A stretch of 64,000 nt of DNA from Lysobacter capsici (GTDB taxonomy: Bacteria; Pseudomonadota; Gammaproteobacteria; Xanthomonadales; Xanthomonadaceae): contig NZ_CP076103.1 of assembly GCF_018732085.1 (NCBI RefSeq), positions 1,674,001 to 1,738,000 of the forward strand, in the 5' to 3' direction. This document shows, piece by piece, positions 1 to 8,313 of the stretch. Every line of letters starts with the position of its first letter. The first letter of the stretch is position 1. Under the pieces are notes generated by a model that was not told where the DNA came from, did no database searches, and worked only from the letters and a program-made list of their open reading frames with translations. The position numbers and the translations under genes are program-made.

Positions 1-1706
1 TGGTGGTGGTGCAGTACGTGGTGGTGACCAGCGGCGCGCAGCGCGTGGCCGAGGTCGCCGCGCGCTTCACCCTGGACAGCATGCCCGGCAAGCAGATGAG
101 CATCGACGCCGACATGAACATGGGGCTGATCGACGAACACGAGGCCCGTCACCGCCGCGCGATGGTCGAGAAGGAAGCCAATTTCTACGGCGCGATGGAC
201 GGCGCGACCAAGTTCGTCAAGGGCGACGCGATCGCCGGCATCATCATCATCCTGACCAACATCGTCGGCGGCCTCGCCATCGGCATCGCCCAGCTCGGCC
301 TGTCCTGGGGCGAGGCGGTGCAGCGCTTCACCCTGCTGACCATCGGCGACGGCATCGTCACCCAGATTCCGTCGCTGGTGATCGCGGTCGCCACCGGCAT
401 CATCATCACCCGCGCCGCGGCCGATGCGCAGCTGGGCTCGGAAATTCCCAAGCAGGTGCTCAACAACCCGCGCGCGTTGTTGATCGTGGCGATCTCGCTG
501 TTCGCGGTGCTGCTGCTGCCGGGCTTTCCGAAACTGCCGGTGCTGTTCGTGCTGATCGTGCTCAGCGCGCTGATCTGGGTGGCGATGCGCGCGCAGCGCG
601 CGGCCAAGGCCGAGGACGATCCCGACAACATCGAGGCGTCCACCAGCGGCGGCGCGGCCAAGCCGGCCGACGAGTTGCAGCAGTGGATGAAGATCGAACC
701 GATCGAAGTGCGCCTGGGCAGCGAGCTGTCGACCGCGCTGATCGGCGCCAACAGCGATCTGGTCGAACGCATCGCCAACCTGCGCAAGCAGTTCGCGCTC
801 GACCTGGGGTTCGTCCTGCCCAAGGTGCAGACCAGCCAGCGCACCGAACTGGCGGCCAACCGCTATGAAATCCATTTCCAGGGCTGCCGGGTGGGGCAGG
901 GCGAGCTGTCGGTCGACCGGGTCATGGCGATCAATCCCGGCGGTAATCGCGCCAAGCTCGAAGGCCCGGACACCCGCGATCCGGCCTACGGCCTGCCGGC
1001 GCAGTGGATCGCCAAGGACGCGCGCCAGTTCGCGCGCAGCGCCGGCTACACCCTGGTCGATCCCGACACGGTGCTGATGACCCACCTGAGCGAACTGGTC
1101 AAGCGCCAGGCCGCCGACCTGCTGACCCGCGCCGATACCGAGCGCCTGTTGCAGCGCGTGCGCGATCAGCACGGTTCGCTGATCGACGAACTGATTCCGA
1201 ACGTGCTGAGTTTCTCCGACGTGCAGAAGGTGCTGCAGTTGCTGCTGCGCGAGCAGGTCAGCATTCGCCATATCGAAGCGATCCTGGAAGTGCTGGTCGA
1301 CGCCGGCAAGACCCTGAAATCGCCCGACGATCTGGCCGAACGCGTGCGCGAACGGCTCGGCCCGATGATCTGCCAGGGCCTGCGCGACGCGCAGGGCGAC
1401 CTGCATGTGCTGACCCTCGCGCCGGAGCTCGAACGCAGCCTGATGGCCAATGCGCGTCCCGGCGATTTCAAGGGCGGGCTGTTCAACGAAGTCGGCCAGC
1501 TCGACGGCTTCATGAAAAACCTGGGACGTCAGGCCGAATCGATGATGGGCCGCAATCTCAGCCCGGTCGTGCTGTGTCCCTCGCCGGTGCGGCGTTCGCT
1601 GCGCGCCTTGCTGCACCGCTCGATGCCTTACGTCGCCGTGCTGGGTCTCAACGAGATCCCGCCGACCACCTCGGTGCGTTCCTTCGCCGCCATCCAAGCC
1701 AACTGA
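1..1706 (+). CDS. flhA: FlhA, flagellar export gate protein (5' end outside window)
   Basis: FlhA is an inner-membrane export-gate subunit whose C-terminal cytoplasmic domains form a nonameric ring that docks chaperone-substrate complexes. The visible 567 residues open just before the FHIPEP-family signature (DSMPGKQMSIDADMNMG near residue 26). Several hydrophobic segments follow (roughly residues 75-100, 110-135 and 160-195), then a linker and the soluble domain ending ...LNEIPPTTSVRSFAAIQAN. About 100-130 N-terminal residues with the first membrane helices lie upstream of base 1; the codon frame starts at base 3. The stop is at 1704-1706. It is first in a same-strand run of flagellar genes; fliQ, fliR and flhB are absent downstream and may lie upstream of the window. 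Confidence 0.97.
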   Translation, partial: VVVQYVVVTSGAQRVAEVAARFTLDSMPGKQMSIDADMNMGLIDEHEARHRRAMVEKEANFYGAMDGATKFVKGDAIAGIIIILTNIVGGLAIGIAQLGLSWGEAVQRFTLLTIGDGIVTQIPSLVIAVATGIIITRAAADAQLGSEIPKQVLNNPRALLIVAISLFAVLLLPGFPKLPVLFVLIVLSALIWVAMRAQRAAKAEDDPDNIEASTSGGAAKPADELQQWMKIEPIEVRLGSELSTALIGANSDLVERIANLRKQFALDLGFVLPKVQTSQRTELAANRYEIHFQGCRVGQGELSVDRVMAINPGGNRAKLEGPDTRDPAYGLPAQWIAKDARQFARSAGYTLVDPDTVLMTHLSELVKRQAADLLTRADTERLLQRVRDQHGSLIDELIPNVLSFSDVQKVLQLLLREQVSIRHIEAILEVLVDAGKTLKSPDDLAERVRERLGPMICQGLRDAQGDLHVLTLAPELERSLMANARPGDFKGGLFNEVGQLDGFMKNLGRQAESMMGRNLSPVVLCPSPVRRSLRALLHRSMPYVAVLGLNEIPPTTSVRSFAAIQAN

Positions 1707-1717
1707 GCGATCCCGCC

Positions 1718-2389
1718 GTGACCGACACCTTGCAAGCCATCGCCCGCGCCTTGAGCACCGACGTGCAGACCTTGGGCACGATCAGCCACAACGTCGCCAA
1801 CATGAACACCCCGGGTTATCGCGGCGTGCGCGCGGTGCCGGAGTTCAGCCAGCAGGCGCTGCTGCGCACGTCGCTGGACCAGACCGACGGCAGCGTGATG
1901 CAGACCGCGCGCAAGCTCGATCTGGCGCTGCAGGGCCCGGGCTTCTTCGTGGTCGAACGCGAGGGCGAGCCGCTGCTGGTGCGCTCGGGCGCGTTCCGGG
2001 TCGATGCGCAGGGGCAACTGGTGACCGCCAACGGCGACGTGGTGCGAGGCCCTAACGCGCCGATCGGAACCGACCTGGATGCCTTGCGCGTGGACGCCGA
2101 CGGCGCCTTGTGGAATGGCACTCAGAGCCTGGGCCAACTCGAATTGATCACCGTCGCCGACGCGGGCGCACTGCGTCCGGCCGGCGGCGGCGCGTACCGC
2201 TACGAAGGCGAGCAGGAGCCGTGGAGCGGCCAGGTGATCCAGGGCGCGCTCGAGGCCGCGAATATCGACGCGGCCGGCGAAACCATCCGCCTGATGGAAA
2301 CCACGCGCCACGCCGAATCGGTGCAGCGCGCGATCTCGATCTACGACAAAGCCATGGACACCGGCATCAACCGCCTCGGCGACAACTGA
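1718..2389 (+). CDS. flgF: FlgF-like proximal rod protein
   Basis: Rod protein of the flgE/F/G family. GTG at 1718 is chosen because it lies 11 bases after the flhA stop and begins the family N-terminus (LQAIARALSTDVQTLGTISHNVANMNTPGYRG), which carries the rod signature ISHNVANxxTPGYR. The 223-residue product has the central LALQGPGFFVV motif and the C-terminal helix (ESVQRAISIYDKAMDTGINRLGDN). It is somewhat shorter than usual FlgF (about 250). The position directly before flgG supports FlgF. A much longer upstream extension of the same frame overlaps flhA and is not coding. Confidence 0.88.
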   Translation: MTDTLQAIARALSTDVQTLGTISHNVANMNTPGYRGVRAVPEFSQQALLRTSLDQTDGSVMQTARKLDLALQGPGFFVVEREGEPLLVRSGAFRVDAQGQLVTANGDVVRGPNAPIGTDLDALRVDADGALWNGTQSLGQLELITVADAGALRPAGGGAYRYEGEQEPWSGQVIQGALEAANIDAAGETIRLMETTRHAESVQRAISIYDKAMDTGINRLGDN

Positions 2390-2406
2390 ATCAACGGAGC
2401 ACGACC

Positions 2407-3186
2407 ATGATCGACGCACTCTATATTTCCGCCAGCGGCCTGCGCGGCGAACAAAAACAGATCGACGTGATTTCCAACAACGTCGCCAACATGCAGACCC
2501 CGGGCTTCAAGCGCAGCCGGGTCAACTTCGCCGAAGTCGCGACCGCGGCCGTCGCCGCGCAGTCCAACGAATCGGAGCTGACGACGCAGTCGCTGATGCG
2601 CGGCAACGGCGCGCGGGTGATCTCGACCTCGACTCTGTTCTCGCCCGGCGAAATGCGCCAGACCCAGGGCGCGCTGGACCTGGCGATCGACGGCAACGGT
2701 TTCTTCGAACTCGAAGCCGCCGACGGCAGCACGGTCTATACCCGCGACGGTCAGTTCCGTCTCGACGACGAAGGTTTCCTGGCCTCGATCCACGGCCAGC
2801 GCCTGGCCCATTCGGTGCAGATTCCGGCCGACGCCAAGGACATCCGCATCGACGCCAAGGGCGAGATCACCGCGCTGCTGGCCGGCGACGAAGCGCGTTC
2901 GGTGCTCGGCGACATCGAGCTGGCCACTTTCGCCGCGCCCGATGCGCTGGTCTCGATCGGCAACAACCGCTACGTGCCCAATGAAGCCTCGGGCACGGTG
3001 TCCTACGGCCGCCCCAACGAACCGGGCTTCGGCGGGCTGCAGCAAGGTTATGTCGAACTGGCCAACGTCGAGATGATCGACGAGATGTCGGCGCTGGTGC
3101 TGGCGCAGCGCGCGTATCAGCTCAATGCACGCGTGCTGCAGGCGGCCGACCAGATTCTCGAAACCATCAACAACCTGCGCCGCTGA
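2407..3186 (+). CDS. flgG: FlgG, flagellar distal rod protein
   Basis: Distal rod subunit, exported by the type III apparatus and assembled across the periplasm. It is 259 residues, the usual FlgG length (about 260). N-terminus ALYISASGLRGEQKQIDVISNNVANMQTPGFK is the rod/hook signature. Central LDLAIDGNGFFEL and C-terminal VEMIDEMSALVLAQRAYQLNARVLQAADQ are both typical of FlgG. ATG 2407 is chosen because it follows a GGAG-type ribosome site and begins the conserved N-terminus. It lies 17 bases after flgF and 2 bases before flgA, so the genes are almost certainly cotranscribed. Confidence 0.96.
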   Translation: MIDALYISASGLRGEQKQIDVISNNVANMQTPGFKRSRVNFAEVATAAVAAQSNESELTTQSLMRGNGARVISTSTLFSPGEMRQTQGALDLAIDGNGFFELEAADGSTVYTRDGQFRLDDEGFLASIHGQRLAHSVQIPADAKDIRIDAKGEITALLAGDEARSVLGDIELATFAAPDALVSIGNNRYVPNEASGTVSYGRPNEPGFGGLQQGYVELANVEMIDEMSALVLAQRAYQLNARVLQAADQILETINNLRR

Positions 3187-3188
3187 GC

Positions 3189-3914
3189 ATGAACGCCTGC
3201 GCCGTCCTGCTGCTGTCCACGCTCGCCGCACCGCTTGCGATGGGCGCGGCCGTGCCTGCCGCCGCGCCCGTGCAGCAGGTCAGCGCGGACGCGATCGCGC
3301 GCACGGTCGAAGCCGAGCTGCGCGCGCGGCTGCAGGCGGCCGGACGTAGCCAGGCCAGCGTGAAAGTGGCCGGTCGAATCGACGATCAGACCGTACCCGC
3401 GGGTGCATTGAGCACTCAAGTCGGCAGCATTGCCGGACGTTGGCCGCGCGCACGGGTCGGCGTGCCGGTGCAACTGCGTGTCGACGGCGCGGTTGCGCGC
3501 AGCTTGACGGTGTGGGTCGAAAGCCAGGACCTGCGCAATGTGCCGACCTACAGCGCCGATTACCCCGCGCGCCGTGCCGGCGAGGGCATCGCCCTGGCCA
3601 CGGCGCAGGTCGACATGAATTGCTGCGCGGGTAACGCGCTGGAATCGATCGATGCCGTGCAGTCGCTGCGTCTGAAACGTTCGGTGCGCGCCGGGCAACC
3701 GGCGATGGTCGCCGATTTCGAAGTCATTCCCGACGTGCAGGCGCAACAGCCCGTGCATATCGATGTCGCCCGCGGCGCGGTGCGGCTCAGCGTACCCGGG
3801 GTCGCCTTGCGCGACGGCCGGATCGGCGAGCGCATCCCGGTGCGCGCCGACGATGGAGAACGAACCGTGGTTTCACGCGTCACCGGAAAACAAAAGGTGC
3901 AAGTGGATGAATAA
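3189..3914 (+). CDS. flgA: FlgA, P-ring assembly chaperone
   Basis: Periplasmic chaperone for FlgI assembly around the rod. 241 residues with a Sec signal peptide (LLLSTLAAPLAMGAA, cleavage near residue 20). A divergent N-terminal half is followed by the SAF-like C-terminal region with features typical of FlgA: LKRSVRAGQPAMVADFE, VARGAVRLSVPGVALRDGRIGE and a V.SRVTGK.KVQ end. It starts 2 bases after flgG, and its 3' end overlaps flgH by 8 bases. Divergent overall, as FlgA usually is, but the C-terminal motif order is clear. Confidence 0.9.
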   Translation: MNACAVLLLSTLAAPLAMGAAVPAAAPVQQVSADAIARTVEAELRARLQAAGRSQASVKVAGRIDDQTVPAGALSTQVGSIAGRWPRARVGVPVQLRVDGAVARSLTVWVESQDLRNVPTYSADYPARRAGEGIALATAQVDMNCCAGNALESIDAVQSLRLKRSVRAGQPAMVADFEVIPDVQAQQPVHIDVARGAVRLSVPGVALRDGRIGERIPVRADDGERTVVSRVTGKQKVQVDE

Positions 3915-4575
3915 GCACGCCCATGCGCGGCAAGCGCTGGTTCCGATCGCATTGGCCGTCGCGGCGGTCTGCGCAGGCCCGGCGATCGCGCAGCAGCCGT
4001 CGATGCCGCAACAGACGATCGAACCGATGCCCATGCCCGCGCCAGTGTCCGCGCCGTCGCGCGAAAGCCTGATCGACGTGAACGGCTATCGCGGTCTGGC
4101 CGCCGATCACCGCGCGCACCGCATCGGCGATGTGATCACGGTGTACGTGATCGAAGCCACGCGGGCCAAGTCGCAGGCCGCCACCGACGCGTCCAGCGAT
4201 CTGGACATGCGCGCCGGCCTGACCTCGCCGTCGACCGATTTCGACGCGCGCCTGGGCCTGGGCGGCAGCAATCGCGCCGGCGCCCAGACCACCCGTGTCG
4301 GCGAACTGCGCACGCAGATTTCGGCGCAGGTGGTCGGGGTGACGCCCGACGGCAGCCTGCAGATCCAGGGTCTGCAGACGCTCAAGGTCAACGGCGAGAA
4401 ACAGACCATCAAGGTCAGCGGCCTGGTCCGTCCCGAAGACGTCGGCCCCGACAACACCGTGCTCTCGCACCGCATCGCCAATGCCGACCTGGAATTGGTC
4501 GGCGTCGGCGTGGTCAGTTCGTCGCAGCGTCAGAGCCTGATCTATCGCATGTTCAAGTGGCTGAGGTTGATGTGA
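3907..4575 (+). CDS. flgH: FlgH, flagellar L-ring protein, without an obvious lipobox
   Basis: Outer-membrane L-ring subunit. 222 residues; the core has recognizable FlgH motifs (RAHRIGDVITVYVIEATRAKS, LRTQISAQVVGV, GSLQIQGLQTLKVNGEKQTIKVSGLVRPED, and the terminal MFKWLRLM). ATG 3907 overlaps the flgA stop and gives a signal peptide. FlgH is normally a lipoprotein, but the only Cys in the leader (about residue 22, context AAVCAG) is a poor lipobox, and the better cleavage site is AIA/QQ after residue 28. It may therefore be an ordinary secreted protein here. Followed immediately by flgI. Confidence 0.93.
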   Translation: MNKHAHARQALVPIALAVAAVCAGPAIAQQPSMPQQTIEPMPMPAPVSAPSRESLIDVNGYRGLAADHRAHRIGDVITVYVIEATRAKSQAATDASSDLDMRAGLTSPSTDFDARLGLGGSNRAGAQTTRVGELRTQISAQVVGVTPDGSLQIQGLQTLKVNGEKQTIKVSGLVRPEDVGPDNTVLSHRIANADLELVGVGVVSSSQRQSLIYRMFKWLRLM

Positions 4576-4580
4576 GCGCG

Positions 4581-5714
4581 ATGACGACTTTCAAGAATCT
4601 GCTGCTGACCGGCGTCGCGCTCGGCGCGTTGCTGGGCGCATCCGCGACCGCGCAGGCCGCGGCCGGCGTGCGGGTCAAGGAACTCGCCCGCGTCGCCGGC
4701 GTGCGCGACAACCCGTTGACCGGGTACGGCCTGGTGTTCGGTCTGTCGGGTTCGGGCGATTCGGCGCGCAATCGCGCGACCCTGCAATCGGTCGCCAACA
4801 CCTTGCGCAACTTCGGTGTCAACGTCAGCGAGGCCGATCTCGCCAGCCGCAACGTCGCCGCGGTGATCGTGACCGCGCGCCTGCCGGCGTTCGCCGAGCC
4901 CGGGCAGATGCTCGACGTGCAGGTCGCCTCGTCCGGCGACGCGCGCAGCCTCACCGGCGGCACCTTGATGCTCACGCCGCTGTCGGGCCCGGACGGTCGC
5001 GTCTATGCGATCGCGCAGGGCGCGATCTCGGTCGGCGGTTATCAGTTCGAAGGCGTCACCGCCTCGCTGCAGAAAAACCATCCGACCGTCGGCTGGGTGC
5101 CGCAGGGCGCCAGCGTCGAACAGGGCTCGCCCTTGCGCGTGGCCGGCGACGGGCGTTCGCTGAGCATCCTGCTCAACGAGCCGGATTTCACCAATGCCGA
5201 GCGCATCGCCGATGCGATTCGCGGGTCGGTGTCGGGGGCAAGCGTACGGGCGGAGCATGCGGGCAAGGTCACGGTGGCGTATGCGAATGCGCCGGCCAAC
5301 TTGGTCTCGGAAATATCGCGCCTGGAAAACCTGTCGGTGCAACCGCAGCGCAAGGCGCGCGTGGTGGTCAACGAGCGCACCGGCACCGTGGTCGCCGGCG
5401 GCGACGTGCGCCTGGGCGAGGTGACCGTGTCGCACGGCGATCTCAAGGTCGAGATCCGCACCGACTACACCGTGTCGCAACCCGAGGGCGTGTTCGTGCG
5501 TCCGGGCAGCAGCATCGGCTCGGTGGTGGTGCCGCGCACCGAGATCAAGGCGGACGAGGGTCCGGCGCCGCTGGTCAGCGTGCGCGAGGGCGCGAGCGTG
5601 GCCGAACTGGTGTCGGCCTTGCGCGCGATCAAGCTCAGCACGCGCGACGTGATCGCGGTACTTCAGTCGATCAAGGCCGCCGGTGCCTTGGACGGCGAAC
5701 TGGTGATCCAGTGA
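4581..5714 (+). CDS. flgI: FlgI, flagellar P-ring protein
   Basis: Periplasmic P-ring subunit surrounding the rod at the peptidoglycan. 377 residues including a signal peptide (LLLTGVALGALLGASATAQAAA). The mature start VRVKELARVAGVRDNPLTGYGLVFGLSGSGD is close to FlgI consensus, as are VVVTARLPAFAEPGQ, GGTLMLTPLSGPDG, ARVVVNERTGTVVAGGDVRL and the end LKSIKAAGALDGELVIQ-like. ATG 4581 is preferred over GTG at 4557 or 4572 because it leaves a proper leader and ribosome-site spacing. The usual next gene, flgJ, is missing: 64 noncoding bases separate flgI from flgB. Confidence 0.96.
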   Translation: MTTFKNLLLTGVALGALLGASATAQAAAGVRVKELARVAGVRDNPLTGYGLVFGLSGSGDSARNRATLQSVANTLRNFGVNVSEADLASRNVAAVIVTARLPAFAEPGQMLDVQVASSGDARSLTGGTLMLTPLSGPDGRVYAIAQGAISVGGYQFEGVTASLQKNHPTVGWVPQGASVEQGSPLRVAGDGRSLSILLNEPDFTNAERIADAIRGSVSGASVRAEHAGKVTVAYANAPANLVSEISRLENLSVQPQRKARVVVNERTGTVVAGGDVRLGEVTVSHGDLKVEIRTDYTVSQPEGVFVRPGSSIGSVVVPRTEIKADEGPAPLVSVREGASVAELVSALRAIKLSTRDVIAVLQSIKAAGALDGELVIQ

Positions 5715-5778
5715 TGCACGGGTTTACGAGCAGCGGCATATCGATGGCGGTCTACGGCATTTTCCAGGGGAAGCGGCA

Positions 5779-6153
5779 ATGAGCAGCGACATCACCACCG
5801 AAGCGGTCCGGCTCGCGCTGGGCATGCAGGATCTGCAGGCGCGCCTGGCCAGCGCCAACATCGCCGGCGCCAACCGCGCCGACGCGCGCGTGCAGCGCGC
5901 CGACTTCGGCCGCCTGCAAGGTCTGTTGAACGAAGCCGCGCAGGCCGGCGGCCGCGATTCCGAACTCGCCGCGCGCCTGCATCAGACGACGACCAGCCCC
6001 GAATCGGTGCCGGTCGCCTCGGTCGGGCAGAGCGTGCAACTCGACGAACAGGTTGGCGACATGGTCGCGGCGAGCCTGAACTACCAATCCCTGAGCGAAG
6101 CGCTGAGCCGGCATTTCGGTTTGATGCGCCTGGCCGTCACCGGAAGGAGCTGA
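5779..6153 (+). CDS. flgB: FlgB, flagellar proximal rod protein
   Basis: Proximal rod subunit next to the MS ring. 124 residues, slightly shorter than the usual 135 or so. The N-terminus has the degenerate rod motif (ARLASANIAGANRADARV), and the C-terminus LDEQVGDMVAASLNYQSLSEALSRHFGLMRLAVTGR is a classic FlgB end. A strong ribosome site (AGGGGAAG) precedes ATG 5779. flgC follows 2 bases after the stop. flgBC sits after flgGAHI here, the reverse of the enteric arrangement. Confidence 0.94.
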   Translation: MSSDITTEAVRLALGMQDLQARLASANIAGANRADARVQRADFGRLQGLLNEAAQAGGRDSELAARLHQTTTSPESVPVASVGQSVQLDEQVGDMVAASLNYQSLSEALSRHFGLMRLAVTGRS

Positions 6154-6155
6154 GC

Positions 6156-6548
6156 ATGGCCATCGAATCGATCCTCGACGCCGCGCGCGCCGGCATGCAG
6201 TACGAACGCCTGCGCCTGGATGCGTCCAGCCGCAACATCGCCGCGGCCAACGTGCCGGTCGCCGCCGGCCACGGCGCGACCCGCCTGAGCGTCGGTGCGC
6301 CCGGATTGAACGGAGCGGGCGGTGGTTTCGCCGCCGCGGTGTCCGAACAACCCACCGGCCTGCGCGAAGTCAACGACCCGGCGCATCCGATGGCCGACAA
6401 GGACGGCATGGTCCATTACCCGGCCACCGACATGGTCGGCGAAATGACCACGCTGATGACCGCCAGCCGCGGCTACGAAGCCAACGTGCGTTCGTTCAAC
6501 CTGCTGCGCGGCATGATGCTGCGCGCGCTCGAAATAGGAGCCAAGTGA
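6156..6548 (+). CDS. flgC: FlgC, flagellar proximal rod protein
   Basis: Rod subunit, 130 residues. N-terminus AARAGMQYERLRLDASSRNIAAANVP matches the rod signature in degenerate form. The C-terminus DKDGMVHYPATDMVGEMTTLMTASRGYEANVRSFNLLRGMMLRALEIGAK is strongly FlgC-like. A GGAAGGAGC ribosome site lies just upstream, inside the flgB 3' end. The stop overlaps the start of fliE (TGATG), implying coupled translation. Confidence 0.93.
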   Translation: MAIESILDAARAGMQYERLRLDASSRNIAAANVPVAAGHGATRLSVGAPGLNGAGGGFAAAVSEQPTGLREVNDPAHPMADKDGMVHYPATDMVGEMTTLMTASRGYEANVRSFNLLRGMMLRALEIGAK

Positions 6549-6871
6549 TGAGCGTCGAGGCCATCGGAGCGATCGCGCTCAGCGCGCTCGCGCAACCCGA
6601 AACCATCCGCACCGACGCGATCGCGCCGACCGCCACGGCTGGCATCAAGGGCGCGGATTTCATGAACGTGATGGGCGCCGGCCTGAGCCGCGCCGACCAG
6701 AGCCTGCGCAGCGCCGACACCCAGTTGCGCGCGCTCGCCGCCGGCCAGGACATCCCGATCCACGAGGTGATGATCGCGATGGAACAAGCGCGCATGGACC
6801 TGACCCTGGTCGTCGAGGTCCGTAACCGGATGCTCGAGAGCTACCAGGAACTGACCCGCATGCAGTTGTGA
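6548..6871 (+). CDS. fliE: FliE, MS ring-rod junction protein
   Basis: Small export substrate that joins the MS ring to the proximal rod. 107 residues, normal FliE size. The C-terminal signature is clear: IHEVMIAMEQARMDLTLVVEVRNRMLESYQELTRMQL. ATG 6548 shares its first base with the flgC stop; an AGGAG ribosome site lies 9 bases upstream. A GTG at 6545 is an alternative adding one residue. fliF starts 14 bases later. Confidence 0.93.
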   Translation: MSVEAIGAIALSALAQPETIRTDAIAPTATAGIKGADFMNVMGAGLSRADQSLRSADTQLRALAAGQDIPIHEVMIAMEQARMDLTLVVEVRNRMLESYQELTRMQL

Positions 6872-6885
6872 CCTGAACCACGCCC

Positions 6886-8313
6886 ATGAATCCCAAAAGC
6901 TATTTCGTTTCCCTGTCTCCGGCCGCGCGGGTGAGCCTGATCGTCGGCGTGCTGGCGATCGTGGCGCTGACCGCCGGCATGCTGTGGTGGCTGATGGCGC
7001 CGCGCCAGCAACTGCTGTTCGGCAAGCTGCGCGAAGCCGACACCGCCGAGATCGTGCAGTCGCTCAACGAGTGGAAGGTCCCGCATCAGATCATCGACGG
7101 CGGCACCGGCATCACCGTCGCCGCCGACAGCGTGTACGAAACCCGTATGCGCCTGCTCTCGGCCGGTGTGCCGCGCGGCGGTCATGTCGGTTTCGAGCTG
7201 TTCGACGACGCCGATTTCGGCGTCACCGAGTTCGCTCAGCGGGTCAATTACCAACGCGCGCTGCAGGGCGAGATCGAACGCACCGTGGCCTCGCTGCCGG
7301 GCGTGCAGACCGCGCGTGTGCATCTGACGATCCGCCGTCCGGGCATGTTCGTCGGCGATCGCGAAAGCTCCAAGGCCTCGGTCGCGGTGGCGATGAATCC
7401 CGGCGAGACCCTCGCGCGTCCGCAGGTGCAGGGCATCCGCAGCCTGGTCGCGTCGGCGGTGGAAGGGCTGGCCGTGGCCGACGTGTCGGTGCTCGATTCC
7501 AACGGCACCTTGCTGGCCGGCGGCGCCGACGGCGGGCGCGGCGCGATCGCGCTGGACGAACGTTCCGACGAGGAAGCGCGGCTGGAAGATCGCATCCGCC
7601 TGCGCGTGGTCGAACTGCTCGGCCAGGTGCTCAACAACGAGGAGTTCAAGGTCTCGGTCGACGCGAGCCTGAACTTCGACGCGGTGCGCCAAGTCAGCGA
7701 GCGTCCGATCGCCCAGGGCGACGACGGCAACGGGCTGCTCGCGCGCAAGCGGGTCAATTCCAGCCTCGCGCCTGACGCCACCGGCCGCAGCCAGAGCCAG
7801 GAAGAGTCCGAATACGTGCATGGCATGTCGCGCGAAGAGGTTTCGCGCGCGCCGGGCCGGGTCGAGCGCTTGTCGGTCGCGGTGATCCTGCCGCAGCACC
7901 TGGACGAGCAGGAGGTCGCGCGCATTCACTCGCTGGTTTCGGCCGCCGCCGGTATCGACACCAATCGCGGTGATCGTCTGGAAGTTTCGCGCCTGCCCAG
8001 CGGCAAGGCGCGCGCGACGCCGCCCGCGGTGGCTGCGTTGACCGCGCCGCAGCCGGCCGATCGGGTTGAACCCGCCGCACCGCGCGGCGAGCTGATCGCC
8101 AACCGCTCGCTGCAGCTGCAACCGTGGATGCCGTGGGCGTTGGCCGGCGCGGTCGGCCTGTTGCTCGGCGCGATCTTCGCCTTCGCCGCGCAGCGCAAGC
8201 CGCGCAAGCTCAGCGCCGAAGAACGCGAAGCGGTGCTGGCCAAGCTGCGCGGCTGGCTGTCGGAAGGGCAGATGCCGGTCGAACATCGCATCGTCGCGAG
8301 CAAAACCCCATGA
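6886..8313 (+). CDS. fliF: FliF, MS-ring protein (shorter than usual)
   Basis: Inner-membrane ring that houses the export gate. 475 residues against a common 540-570. Two membrane helices are visible: residues 16-37 (VSLIVGVLAIVALTAGMLWW) and about 413-432 (WMPWALAGAVGLLLGAIFAF). The periplasmic YscJ/FliF domains carry LLFGKLREADTAEIVQSLNEWKVPHQI, DADFGVTEFAQRVNYQRALQGEIERT and ARVHLTIRRPGMFV. The cytoplasmic tail after the second helix is about 43 residues, short for the FliG-binding tail, matching the reduced FliG encoded next. The stop overlaps fliG by 4 bases. Confidence 0.95.
   Translation: MNPKSYFVSLSPAARVSLIVGVLAIVALTAGMLWWLMAPRQQLLFGKLREADTAEIVQSLNEWKVPHQIIDGGTGITVAADSVYETRMRLLSAGVPRGGHVGFELFDDADFGVTEFAQRVNYQRALQGEIERTVASLPGVQTARVHLTIRRPGMFVGDRESSKASVAVAMNPGETLARPQVQGIRSLVASAVEGLAVADVSVLDSNGTLLAGGADGGRGAIALDERSDEEARLEDRIRLRVVELLGQVLNNEEFKVSVDASLNFDAVRQVSERPIAQGDDGNGLLARKRVNSSLAPDATGRSQSQEESEYVHGMSREEVSRAPGRVERLSVAVILPQHLDEQEVARIHSLVSAAAGIDTNRGDRLEVSRLPSGKARATPPAVAALTAPQPADRVEPAAPRGELIANRSLQLQPWMPWALAGAVGLLLGAIFAFAAQRKPRKLSAEEREAVLAKLRGWLSEGQMPVEHRIVASKTP

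Noticed and set aside
1004..1717. Upstream extension of the flgF frame inside flhA
   Set aside because: Arg-rich out-of-frame reading of flhA; the rod signature begins only after GTG 1718.
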